Origin: Lingula anatina
Lineage: Eukaryota; Brachiopoda; Lingulata; Lingulida; Lingulidae
DNA length: 64,000 bases
Direction: 5' to 3'
Assembly (NCBI RefSeq): GCF_001039355.2
Contig: NW_019775512.1
Coordinates: 41,595-105,594, forward strand
Shown: positions 25,701 through 39,600 of the stretch, piece by piece
Numbering within the stretch: position 1 is the first letter of the stretch
Layout of the letters: every line of letters starts with the position of its first letter
Translations under genes and position numbers: made by a program
The notes under the pieces: model-generated
Seen by the model: only the letters and a program-made list of their open reading frames with translations
The model's database searches: none
Told to the model about the DNA's origin: nothing

Positions 25701-28700
25701 AACATTTCTTCCACAACAAGAGAATGCCTACATTTAAACAAAAACACACCGTAAATATTGTTATGAATGTTATTTCAATAAAAAAACGTGTATGAACCAA
25801 TAAACATATATATTAGTACATAACTTTGCTCTGGGCCACTTTAAAATTTGCAGATCATCTGCAAAGCACAATTGTTACATGTTGAATGTAAGTCCAACAT
25901 ATATTAGCGCAATGACATTGTTTGTGAGTATGCTTGCGTGCGTTATTATTTATTCTCCAGCTGAGGCCAAGTGGGCGTCACTTCTGTGCTAATAATTATA
26001 TGCTCGGTGCTCGGTGTACAGATTGTGTCCAGAGCAAGCCAGAGAAATATATGTAAAAATGTCGTCGTGGTAGAGGGTTATATTTACATGCAGGCCCTTA
26101 GCCAGCAATTTCAAAAGGATGGACTCTTTTTGTGAAAAAGAGGACATTTTACCATGAAACCTCCATGCACTGGTACCTAGATAAAATTTTGCCCAGAGGG
26201 GAACTTTCCCAAGCAAAATGTGTGTACTTTCGAACCCTCAAACCCCCCTGGCTACGAACCTGACATGTATGTACATTGTATGTCAGTGCGTTCTTATACT
26301 TCACCGGTTTGACAATCCACTTTGGTTCTTCACTGCTCTTGTTCCAAGCGGCTTTCAATTGCGCCTTCTCAAAGGGCAAAATAAACGTCTCGGGTGTGAT
26401 ATTGAAGTCTTTGTCGCCGTGTGTTTCCCTCAGACGCCTAATGTTCAAAGCTAAAAAGTCTTTTCGATAATATTGTCCCCTGTTTGGTATGACGCCGCAC
26501 TACAAAGCCGAAATGAATAACTTTAAATTAAGCGATCAAAAATGTTGTTTTGCACCATTATACTAGTGATTACTTTTTGTTTTCTTGTACATTTCTTAAC
26601 TTTCAGAAAGACTGTATCTTTCAGAGGTAATCAAATAATATTATATTTAATTCTTATCTATAATATCCAGAATATTCGCACACTGCATAGAAATAATGCT
26701 TAGTCTAAACGAGGAAAGTCACTATAACCTTTTGGTGTGGCCTTAGATTCTTCATTATGCTGATTGTCTCCGTTAAGAGGAACATTTGTGCGTGGTGCCC
26801 CAGCCATTCATTTGAATCTAATAAAAAGTTACAATGATATTTAATTTGAATTATGAATTATGCCAAAAAACTACAAAATTCTCAATGAGCGTACTTCAAA
26901 AAAAAAATAGAGTTAATTCATATTGTTTATTCTTGTTTACTGGTCTAAAGTATAGAGAGAGAGAAAGTAATAAAAAGCAAAAAAATATATGTATAAAATT
27001 ATTCAAATAAAATTCCCTTAATCTGAAAGTAAAGTTTTGTTGTCTGATGTGAAAAGTTCTTTTCTATATTAGAACATCTGGATGATGACTAAATGTTTTA
27101 CCCATTTGTCTCTATAATTTTTATGATATTAACTGAGCAGTAAAATGAGTAGTGAAACGTGTCCCTCTACCCATCAGTGTTTACTACTTAAGAAGCATGG
27201 CGATGGCCCCAAAAAATTCTACATAGGCTATGATTTAGCTAATTATATGCACGTAGATCAGTTCTCCTGAAATGTACTTCTTTTTTTCTGATATTCGAAA
27301 TATTGACGCTGTGTTTTAACTAGTCAGAGAGAGAATTCACCGTAAGTATTTTCAAACCACGACCGTTCCAAGCATTCCTTCACAAGCATGTTTGTGCCGC
27401 CTGTGTCTAGCGAATACCATTTCAGATACTTCGCAATTTTCTCATGCGGTGGCTCCACTGAAAAAAAAAATTTGTGGCAATATATATTAAAATATAATCA
27501 GCTAATATATATTTTCTTCTACTCAACTAGGCCAAATTTAAGATGTACAGATATAGTACTACAACAAACTAATTTTCCTATGCATAATTTCGTCTGAAAT
27601 GAAACTGTACACATTTAAAGGTTCTATAACGAACAAATCCTTATGGTTCCTCGGTTTATGCATCATGGATCTTGATACACAATACAACTTGTACATTAAT
27701 TTACACATCAAGGCTTTCTATTGAAAAAAGAAGGTAAAAAACACTGTTTATACATCTGAAAAAAAATACACACACATCCCTTCGAATGTCGAATGTCCTG
27801 ACAACATCAGGCATATTAGAATATCGCCCACCTTGCTGTCCTATGGCCACGAAGTTGATCGTGGGTGGAACTTTAGGGAACAGACTGGGTGTAAGAAGAG
27901 GGTGCATGGTGTAGGAGCTTAATGCTTCTGATACGTTTGGTTTTCCGTCGAAGGAACAATATTCATATATTCTCGGTTTCTTCTGGTCTATCTTCCCTAG
28001 AAAATGAAAAAATGCAACGATACAAGTATACTGAACAAGTTTTCTGTCAAAGGTTCGGCATACAATACAAGTTTGCATCTACTCATCGCTTCCCTAATTG
28101 GTGTTAACAAACATGCGTATCGACACTTAATACTTTTACTCTTAAAAGATTAATCTTTAAAAATATCAGGTATGTAACCGTACAAATTGAGCAGATGCAT
28201 AGTTTATCCCACTATGCACGTCTACTTCAATAACCCGCATGACACAGCCCTATACATAGATAATATACTACAGATATTCCACAAAGGTAACACTGAATCA
28301 CGACATTGTCGCTCATACATCGGATTCTGACATGCTCCATCGTTTTTTTCTGTTTTACATACTGTAATTCACACCAATTATGTGGAAGAAATCAATAGTT
28401 ATTTAAATATTTTATATAATTAAATCTAATTAAATTTTGTTTTTTAAAGTTTTGCAAAACAGCTATGTTTTGCTAAATATTACACAAAACACGTGTACCG
28501 ACGTGTACTGATGTCTACCAGTGTGTTATTTTGTATGATATATATATGTTCATGTACCCCCCCCCCCACCCCCAGTAACTGGGTAGTTTTACCTGCACAG
28601 ACATTTTTATCATAATTAGACCAGCGTTCATTGACTGTTAAGAAATTTAGTATTTTTCACTCCATCATTTAAGAAGGATGCAAAAAACAGCATATGTAGT

Positions 28701-31700
28701 CTTAGCTGTAGGTCCTACAGTGTACATATTTAGTGTGGGGACTATTAAATGAACGTATCAGTAGATGGCTATGATTTAATGTCGATAGTTCGGGTTCCCT
28801 AACTAACATTGTTTAATCTTTGTGCAGCAAAGCGTTACTGTTGCAAAATGCGGCTTCATACTTCTTGTACAACCGCAAACGCAATGCACATATTTGAGAG
28901 ATTGATTTAGACATTGGTTTAAATACCAGTTTGCTTAACTTGTAAGACTAGAGCGAATTAAGACTGACATCAAGATAAATATTAAAACTAAAACCAACCT
29001 TACCTTTACAAAGGACGTCGGAAACAGCCAGCGTTATAACGAAATACGAAAAGACGGCAAGGTGCTTCATATGAATTAGTAGCCACATCTTAGAGAGTCT
29101 CTTACTCCGCCGACAGTGGACTTAGCCAGTACACCTATGTGTCAGAGTAAGTCTTTATTATGTTCACTACCGTAGACTATTTTATCCGCTCATCTTTACT
29201 AGACTTTATGTAAATTAAAGCATAATCAGCGTTATCATAGACACCCGCCTCCTTCCTTAACAGACACGCACGTTTATATTTTGGCTATACTACTCAAGAA
29301 GAGTTGAAGAGATAAAGCTGGAACTTTATAAACCACTATCAATTGCAGATCAGTTGATTCAAAGGTGAAATATGTGGTGTTCAGAAAGTTTGTGAAAAGT
29401 GTTAATTTAGCCGCTTGTAATCGCGATATCTAAAATGCATAATATTCACGATTCTATCATACTCACCCCCTCCTCAATCTGCAGTTCTAGTTGTCATAAT
29501 GCGAAATATAAAACATTCAATGTTCTAGCTTTACCTTTTCTTATTTAATAATTGATGTGGAATATCTTTTTTTATTTTATTACTATGTATACATATGTAA
29601 TGGTACCGCTAAAACATGCTGCTACACTGTAAGTCACTGTTGTATTAAATCCACTCGTTTTTACAAACTTGTCTCTATTCAGTGATTAATTTTGTTTCAC
29701 AGGAATAATCACACTGAGATTTCACAGAGCCGAATGTTAGTGACAATGTCTTATCATACTGATGATATATCCACTAACTACAGAAGGAAAACACGGAGGC
29801 ATGTAATTTAAAAGCCTGATAAAATATTTATATAAAAATTTGTGAAGCCGAATGCAACTTCGTACTACTGCAAACGTCTGGTCAGAATCTTTGTCGTTCA
29901 AGCAAATTAACTTTCAGATGCCAATTTTGATTAACAACGCTTGCTTTTAATCAGGTCGATAAGTATAGTAATTAGTATGCAAATGGGTTAAATTGTTTCT
30001 TATCTGGCGGAAGTATAAGTATAACAAAGCGTAAGGCAGATTGAGACATTGAATTCAGTTCAAATAAGCGTGACCAACAGAGGGAGCTGTATCGTCAACA
30101 ACAAAGATGACAATAGATGTCGCTGCAAAATAAAAAGGACCAAGTTGTTTTTCAAGCTAAGAAAGAAACGTGGAGATTGCCAAACCCCTGAACATTTAAT
30201 ATCTTCGTTACTAAAGACAGTATAATACAGAAGACTAATGGAAATAAATTTGATTTGTATGTACAGTGTACGAGCAAAAGCTGTAGATATTTCATTGATT
30301 TTTGTACACTGACAAAACCGCAACTCGGAGCATCATCTGGGTGATCCTATTTCACTCCTTTTCACCCATTATTTTGAATAGTTTTATATAAATATTATTA
30401 AAATTCACAATTCATTATGCGTAATAATCATATAAGTAAGCCACTTTAGGTCAAACCCGTGGTTTGTCTTTCAAATTAACATCTTTTTACATGTGTTTAA
30501 CAGTTTTTCTCGTCAGCACCGTCCCAACAATGTCTGATACCATCACAGACGTCACGCAGCGGAATACATTTGTCTTGCCTCGCGCAAGGTACCCTCCCGG
30601 CCAAACAGCTTCCATCCGCACATTTCTGGTCCTTCCGGATGCAAGTCTCGGTGTCGTTACAGAACCGCATCTCCCAGACGAGGCTCCGACAGTCCTCGGG
30701 CCTGCAGCCTTCCTCGTCGTCCCCGGCCCTGCAGTCAGGGTTGCCGTTACACCGGAAAGCCGTGTTAATACATTTGCTGGATAGTTTACATGCGAAGTAG
30801 TCTTCAGCGCACGTGCCGTCCGAGCACTTGGTCTCTTTGTCCTCACAGGTCAGTGTGGAGTTACAGAAGCGGGTGCCAACTTGACAGTCTTCTGGTGAAC
30901 ACCCCTTTTCGTCTGCATTGCCATGCCTAAGAAAGAAAAGCGCACTCATTATAACTTTTATGTATTCGAACATGCATGTGTATAATGTACAGTCGGATGT
31001 GCAAAGCCTTGGCAGTCACTGGGTATGATAGTTCTTGTAGCATATTGCTTTTGAGATGTGAAGAATTCAGAAATTCTACTTGCACGAACTCGTTCCGTGT
31101 TAAGTGATTCTGAACGTCCTCCTGCAAGTGTGAGGACAGTAAGTGACATGATTTAAAACTGTTTCAAATACGACAATTGTTGTACTGTACTTTGTAAACA
31201 ACACAAGTTAATATAACTACATTAGGTTAGGAAAGTGTGAAGTGCGTATTGTCTAAATCAGGCCTACCCAACTACCAGACTCGGCACCGAATGATCCTGA
31301 ATTCACCGGTAGATCGAACCACACTACCCGTTTTCAAGGTGTGTATCAGTACGCATTTCACAGTATCAGACGCGACACCGCTCTTGCCTAGTACGCGATG
31401 TGATAGTGACGATTCTCAGCGGGGTTGAAAAGCATTGCATCACCACTCAAAATTTGTTCGGGGTATGATACTGTGAAATGCGTACTGACTCACACCTTGA
31501 AAACGGGTAGTGTGGTCTGATCTACCGGTGAATTCAGGATCATTCGGTGCCGAGTCTTGTAGTTGGGTAGGCCTGTAAATGCACTCTAAGTTATTGGTGT
31601 AACCTGTGAAAGTAAAAAAATACACACTAAAAGTAACGTGCGAACATACATTGGGAAATACGCGGAAACTGGGGAGAGAAAGATATGTCACTACCTCCTG

Positions 31701-32581
31701 TCTGAAAGTTATGAATTTTTTTTAAATGACTGATTAAAGACAATGAGATCCAATTACTCACATGTAGTACATGGAGTGACCTTTAGATGATTTTAAATGG
31801 ATAGTTTTGACAAATTAAACTCCGAATCTGTTATGAATTTTAAAAAGTTTGAAAGGAAACTGTATAAAGTAATCGCACTGCCCTTCATTTAGAATTTATT
31901 AAATGAGAATAATTTCGGCTTTATATACAGTATACGTGTATATACCTTCTTGATCGTCCACAGTCCGGCTTCCCATTGCACCGTTTATAATTGGGGATGC
32001 ATTTCTTTCCACTGGGACAAGCAAACCAGGAAGCTGCGCACGTCTTGTCTGCGCACTGCCTGACGTTGCCCACGCACTTTCGACTTTTCTGGCTTGCGCA
32101 GTACCGGGTGTGTATATTGCAGTCCCGTGGCCCACAGTTCGTCTCATCCGACTTATCTTGACAGTCAATTCGTCCATTGCACCAGTAAGAACTCTCTGTA
32201 TAAAAACAGATAAAATAACGTGAAACTGCAACACTGTTATGTACCGGTATCTATATATATGTACAGTATTCCCTGTTGCGTATACAGTTACTATAAGAAA
32301 GCGTAGGCCTACGCTTGCAGCTAACTGTAAACAGACTATTACGCTGTTACATACATGTACAGATATGCACCTGTGAAGAGCAGAGCCTATGACAACAAAT
32401 TCCTATAATATGATATTTATCTGTGTCTGAGATCGTAAGTTCAATTACCTGGTATTGTATTTGAGTATGTACGCGAATTTACCTAGAATAAAGGTTACTT
32501 TTCATAATTTCCAACGTGAAAAATAAACCAATTTACAAACTACTGATCTTACTGAAATGAACTTAATTTTTTTCTTTACTT

Positions 32582-32616
<35 letters not shown>

Positions 32617-33562
32617 TCTATTCGCTAAATATACGTATATACGACAAGGTAACGTGCACAGATACTTACTAGAGGAGCATTTTCCCGTAGGAGCACAGAA
32701 GTATCTATCGTCCCCACAGTCTGCTGCCGTACAGTTCAACTCATCAGAGCCGTTGTCGCAGTCTCTCCAGCCGTCACAACGCCGGCTCCTGAGAATGCAC
32801 TTGTCTTCTCCTGCGCATGGCCATTTGTCGTCCTCACACGTTCCGTCGTCGCACTTCCGGTCCTTCATCCGGCAGGTGTTTGAAGACGGGCAGTGCCTTA
32901 AGTCCGGGACCTGGCAGTCCTCCGGAGCGCAATCCAGCTCATCCGACCCGTCAGCACAATTACTATGGCCGTTGCATCTTTTGTAGGAAGGCAGGCAGTA
33001 ATCCTCCGTTTTACATGGGAACCTACTAACATCTGCGCATGTACCATCCGAGCATTTTCTTCGTCCATCGCTGCATGTTTCAGTTGAGTTACAGTACCGG
33101 GCAAATCCGCGGCAGTCATTCGGTCCGCAGCCTATTTCGTCGGTCCCAGTGGGGCAGTCTTTGTCTCCATCACACACTCTCATTGGTGGAAGACATTTCT
33201 TGGTGGCATGGCAGTACTGTCTTTCTCCCAAGTCACATTCGCTGGGGTCACACCCTTTTTCGTCGGCCAAGTCGAAGCAATCAGGCCACCCATCGCAGCG
33301 AGATTTCGGATCGTAACAAATCTTCCCGTTGGTGCATGAAAGGCGACCCCCGGGGCAGGAACCATCGGAGCACCTCCTGACTAGGAATCGGCATTCTCTT
33401 GTCTCGTTACAATATCCTAGTCTTGACAAGCGCGACCCGTCACATTCAGAAACATCACATTCCACCTCGTCTGAATTGTCTTCGCAGTCCTTCACACCGT
33501 TACATCGCTTCCACTTCGGAATGCACTTGGCGTTGTTCTTACAGGGCAACCTGATTACAAAC

Positions 33563-33604
<42 letters not shown>

Positions 33605-36600
33605 GAAAACNATCTCCGAGGGGTTTCTCGCTAAATTGCTTTCAGCTTAAGCGGCTTAAATGTCTGGCACGCCTACAGAAGCTGCTAAACGATTATTAAT
33701 TATGCCCTAGCAGCTTCAGTAGATGGGATAGACATCTAAGCTGCTTTAGTTAATTGCAATTTAGCGAGAATCCCCTACACAGTTAGTATGATAGGGTCTG
33801 GGAATGGTCCCTTCAAGGTCCTATCTCTAAATATGAAGAATTAATACCAATATGGTAAGTTATCCCTTACTTTTGATCATTCCTTTTGGTGATGGATCAA
33901 AGATCACAAACTCTGGTCTTAGTTTACTGTTCCTCCTCCCCTTAAGTATAGGTATGTGTCCCCCTAGGTACTCTAGATATAGAATGTAATACCCTCCATA
34001 GCTTTCATCCCCATGTCTCATCATGGTGCAATAAAACCTGTCGTTGTCTGATGGAGGCAGGATGACAAAATCTCGAAGCTTTTCAGGAGGTGGAATGTAA
34101 TTCTGAAACAAAAGATGGAACATTTTCAAACAAGAAATGGAATACAATGAAGAATACATGAAGAAAGAGAAAGTGATGTAATAGTAAAATACATGTCAAA
34201 TGATAGTATTATCTGATATAGTTATCAGGATTGTTTAGCTCATCCAACATTGCGATAAGTCAGAATATTAGTTTTTTAAAGCAATCTATATTTCAGAGTA
34301 ACTGACAGTATCTCTCTATACCCATAGTAAGCCTGCTATCACCACAGATGTCAGTGACAAGTAGCTTTGATGCCTACAGAGGAGCTTCTCAAAAGATCTA
34401 AAACACAGGGTGCCCAACTGCAAATTCCTTAGCATATAAGTGTTCACTCCTTAGTCTATTATGTTTATACCAGTACTTACTTGAATTGTAGGAATAAACA
34501 AACAGTCCAGATGACATTTCATCTTGAGTGGCAAAGGCAAATGTTGCAGGTCACTCTCAGAACTAAGACAACCCTTAACCGTTGTCTCACACAGAAGTTG
34601 TAGTGGAGCCACTTCTTTGTTCACACGGCCCACATAGGCTCTTGATCCAGTGGCTATGAACAGACGCTTATCATTGTGGCCCCATGTTAATGCTGTCAGA
34701 GGTTTGGGCTAGAACAATTTTGATCAACTTGTTCAATATATCAAAAGATCTATAATTGGAATCAATTATAAATGCAAAAACTCCTGATAACTGTAAAATA
34801 CTTTAAAATTTTCATGCCATTGCTTTCTAGATAAGTTGATAAAACAGTTACTCTTGACTTAGAACCTAAATGACAAGTCATACACAGACATGATTCCCAT
34901 TATTTAGATTGTAAGCCAAGAATTACTCTGTAATCTCTTATCAACTTTGATAGCACTAATAGGTCAGGTGACCATCACCTGAATTGAACACATACCTGGT
35001 TAGGAATTGTCATTGACAGCAGCAGGGTTCCTGATTTTGTATATAGGAGCAGCTTACTGATACAGTTTAAGCTAGGAAGACGGTTATATCCACCAACGGC
35101 TAGAAACTCTCCATCATTAGACCACTCCATCTGTATACCTAACCATCAGCAAAGAGATTCAAATCAATTTTCCTTCATGCATCTTACTTACAACAAGTAA
35201 TCAGTAGATAAAAAATTTCCATCAACACCCATGTATTTATAAGGATGAAGCTCTTTGTCTATCCTAAGCATTATTTTTTTTTTATATTCTGGGTCCTTTT
35301 GTGGTTGTAAATATACCATTTTCAATATGTGCTTATCATAGGCAAGTAAAACCTGGTACCTAACACTGAAACTGCTTCTCACAGATGCATGTAAACAAGC
35401 CTTCAGATTGAAACACTACTCCAAATACTTCCTACACTATATTGAAAATTGACACTTTGCCATTAGTTTGCTATAATATAATTCCACTTTTTTGGCACAA
35501 ACTGACTAATTAGGCCTAAAATCTTAAATACCTGAACAACTAAATAATGGGAAAATGAAAAAGTCATTAAGTGGCGCTATTTTTAAGTCTGAATACAACT
35601 AGATACAATTGATACATACTAACCTTGTAAACCTGTCTGTATGACCACTGGAAGGAGGTCATCATAATTTGAAAGGAGATGTATAGCACCACTTTTAAAG
35701 CTGGCTGCCAGGGAGTGACACCTGGTACCCTCACCTATAACATATGAAATGAGAGAAATAATATGATGCTTTTCATTTTAAAATATGATCCTGTATTGAT
35801 TAGTTTAAATTTTTGTTTTCTGGCAAATGATAGCATCTACAACAAGTGCTTTTATCCCAAGTTAAATAACTTATCTGATTCAATATGGAGACTTTATATT
35901 AGAATGTTCTACTTTGCTTAAAGGTGCACTCCATGAGAATAGATTTTCCTTGGAAAATTAGCAAATTTTCTCATACTCCTGCATCATTTATCTTTCCCTC
36001 TCTGCACTTGGATTCTGTCTTTGATAAAATTCATAAAGTTTGATTTTAGCTTAAAATGACTGGCTAGTCATTATAACAGAGACCATTTTCCTATAGGCTC
36101 CAATGGAAATATCAACTTCGGGATTATCTTAAAATAAGTGGTCCAAATTAATCTATCAAAAAGATAGGGATCTTGTAATAAGATCGCGGTGATGAGCAAT
36201 TCTCAAAGCAGTGAGGATTTCACGCTAGCACAGCTTTGTTCAACGCCTGCGGCGCCCAATAAAGTCATGAATAACAACGATACTTTCCGTGTTACGCCAG
36301 CAAACCCTCAAACAAGAACGATAAGTACTCAGCAAGCAGTCCACGACTCAAAGATTGAAGACATAGCACAAACTTTAGAAAAAATGTGCCAAAAACTTGA
36401 GAAACTAGACGTTATTGAAAGTAAACTTAACATNAAAAAAAAAAAAAAAATTTGCAAGATAATTTTACCATGTTAGGCTGCACTGCCAACCACTCTGTTG
36501 TTAGCTCTTACCAGTTCTACTAGGAGAATTTGTCCCATCACTTTCCATAGAGAACTTCTCACAAGACCAGGCCATGTGAGACATTTCCTGTCCACTGAGG

Positions 36601-39600
36601 ATGGTCACCTGGGTCACTGTAGCACCACTGGAGGTCAGCACTATTATCTGACCATCACTAGTTCCAAGAAGCACCTTAATTATATGAGAAGATTTTAGAT
36701 CAGTGATTGAAAACTCCTGAAAATACCATTCACAATATATTACATCAAACAAAATTTGAATGCAATTAGGTTTAAACAGAATTTGCCATGTTGATTTTTT
36801 AACATTAATAACTTATTATCCTGAATGAATTGTGCAAGATCTTATCACATAATTATTAAATATAGTATTAATTTTGCTTAGTAGAACTTAATGGGGATCA
36901 TTTAAGATGGTCCAAAGTCTCACAACTTTTAAGTATTAAAATACAAAATCAAGAGAAATTTTGTGGGATTTGGAGGAGAGTAGGGAAATGATAGCTGACA
37001 TAATTTTTTTTAAATTCTGCAGAATTACAGTCTATTAATATTCCATACATGTGCATTAGAGTTTCACCCTCATCACTAAAAAGTGGACCCCCCTTAAGGA
37101 TATTGTAACCCTTTATTATCATCCAGATATCGAAAATGAAGTTTTTCCTGCTGATTTGTGCTGATTTAAAACAATAAAAAATTGTTGAAAATATTAACTA
37201 CCAGCATTTATATTTCTTGTTGCAATGTATAAGCATAGGTATCACAAAGCTTTAATCATCAATTTAACACCTTTCTATTTTGAGATAGCAATCAGTATGG
37301 GGCATAACTTCATCCCTGAACAAGATTTTATCATGAAAATTGGCAGAGTTGACCCAGAGTGTATGGGCTACAATCTAAGACTTCTAAGAAAAATCGATAA
37401 CCAAGACTTCTAAGAAGAATTGCTGGCAGGGTTGTGGAGTACTAAAAGGCACTGAAACGGTGATCATGGTTGCTCAGGTAAAGGAGAAATTTGAGAAACC
37501 AATTTTTTCAGTTTTTACCCTAAAATGGCAATTATGACACCACCATATGACATATGTGTAAATGTTAATTAATTTAACCACTGAACACAGAGGATTTATC
37601 TTTTACCCAAAAGAATGTATGTAAGGCATTTAATAAGGGGTTTTGGGTGAAGGTTGACAATATCCTTCAGCAGATGCTTTCATGTTTTCTCGTCTTGTAT
37701 GACATTTTAAACTCTGATGATCCTAAATCGACATTAGTTATTGTATATATCATACATTTTCATATATTCTATAAATTTCAGGGGCGGATCCAGAGCTATT
37801 TTCTGACAGTCTTCCAAATTATCTTTGTTAATTCATCTTCCAATTTTGACCGTCTTCCAACAGAAAAAATTAGATACCTGTCAATGTAAACTTCAAAATC
37901 TGACTTTCTTCCAGAAGACCCAGAAGACGGCCTAAATCCGCCCCTGCATTTCTTACTTTATTTTCGGTTTGTGCTATTCAGTTTGCACTAATATGATAAA
38001 CAACCATTATTCACATTTCTTACAGAGGGCTACCATGGAAACAATCTCTCAGCTTCATCTTCTAACTCATGATTTCATTCACATTACTGACAAAAGAGAC
38101 ATCTCAGTTCACACCAAGCACAATGTTCCTACCTCCTGGTCTCCTGGAGACCACACTCCTGTCTTCACTGTAGCATTTTCAAGGTTTAGATTTGTTGACC
38201 AGTGTCTCTGACCATTTACTGACCCCACAAGGATGAAACCATCTTCATAAGTGATCAGTGCCATGCGGCCATCATGAGACCAGTTGAAGTCAGTTACCTT
38301 GATTATAAATAATAGCAATTATTAAATAATATTAACCAATATCCACAACATTGATGTATATTAATGGTATTTGTACTCTGTCCTCATCAGCTGAAGTTCA
38401 ATTGTACAGTTTTTCAATTATTGTGATCTCACATAAATTCCTTCTGATGTTACTCACTGGCACATTTCTATCATTGACCAGCTCCACTGACCAGCGTCCA
38501 TCATGCTTCATCCACACAAAAATAATGCCATTTGTATCACATGTTGACAACTTCTGGTATGGCTCATTCCATTTAACCATTACAACCTAAAAGAAAATAT
38601 ATGTCTCCATTTCTAATATTCAATCAACAATAAAAAAAAATCACATTAAACCCAACATTCCAGCTTTGTTAAAAATGAATATCAAAAGGGAAAGGTAAAG
38701 GTTATATTGAAGATATAATTTAAGATCTCAGGTATTGGATTTAGCTCCTAGAATATGGTAATTAAAATTATTTGTTCCAGGTTCACACAATGTGTTTTCA
38801 GCCAAGTTGTATCAACCTATATTGGTGAAAACCATCTCATTGAGGGATCGAATAATGAAAGGTTCACCATGGGCAGCACATCTTATTCCCCTGTATTGCC
38901 CACTGCCATAGAGGTCAGCCATGTTAGAATAGCTTTCTATGATGAACTAATCAGACAGCATGCTAATAAGGATCACATCATTGAACTCTAGACACTCAAC
39001 ATTTCTTTCTTGATGCAGATATTCATAATAACTATAGGTGTCTTAATTTCCTGCTTTCATCCACCCTCTATTCACCTATATGATCACATATTAACAATAA
39101 AAATAACATACTTCTAGGAAAGAAAGTGTTATATATGATGATAATGGTGTGCACAGTAGTGTAAATAATGGCAACATTTGACACTGACTGGTCACTGAAA
39201 ACATAAAGACATAACACTCATTCCAACTCAGGTTTAATTAAGAGACTTAATTGTAGAAAACCCAGTTACTAATCAGCACACTTATGCCCCGAGGTCCCTA
39301 AATTGCTTAATACTGTGCAATATAGAACAACACAGTGCAATGCACTTGAAAAAAACAAAATTTAATGCAGTTGCAATTTAACAAAGAAAACAGTCATTCC
39401 CAACAAAATAAGGTGATATAGAAGCAAACTATTTGAACAGATTATCAATATCATTGATATAACTTGAAACATTGGCGCAACTTCTATATCGTCGAGACGG
39501 CAGTCATTTTGGCTTGTGGCTCTTCTTGACAATATTACTGGCCATAAAGAGCGACTAGCCAACATGTCATCTGACCTGACAATAAACAAATTGTGCCTAT

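Larger units (their letters stand above)
23682..33611. other. N-bounded segment inside a TULP4 intron, probable misplaced contig
   Basis: Single Ns stand at 23682 and 33611. TULP4 exons continue in correct order and phase on both sides (33871-34102 before it, 23331-23536 after it on the minus strand). Both genes inside run off the Ns: the TTLL-like gene lacks its 3' exons at the left edge and the LDLa gene lacks its 5' exons at the right edge. This is the pattern expected if a contig from elsewhere was lodged in a scaffold gap. Confidence 0.6.

Noticed and set aside
30464-30846. Open frames on the plus strand and in another minus frame across the LDLa exon
   Set aside because: They are shadows of the GC-rich LDLa coding exon, which alone shows conserved cysteines and splice phases.
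32654-33634. Several plus-strand frames opposite the large LDLa exon
   Set aside because: Antisense shadows. Their composition follows the complement of LDLa codons and no family is recognised.
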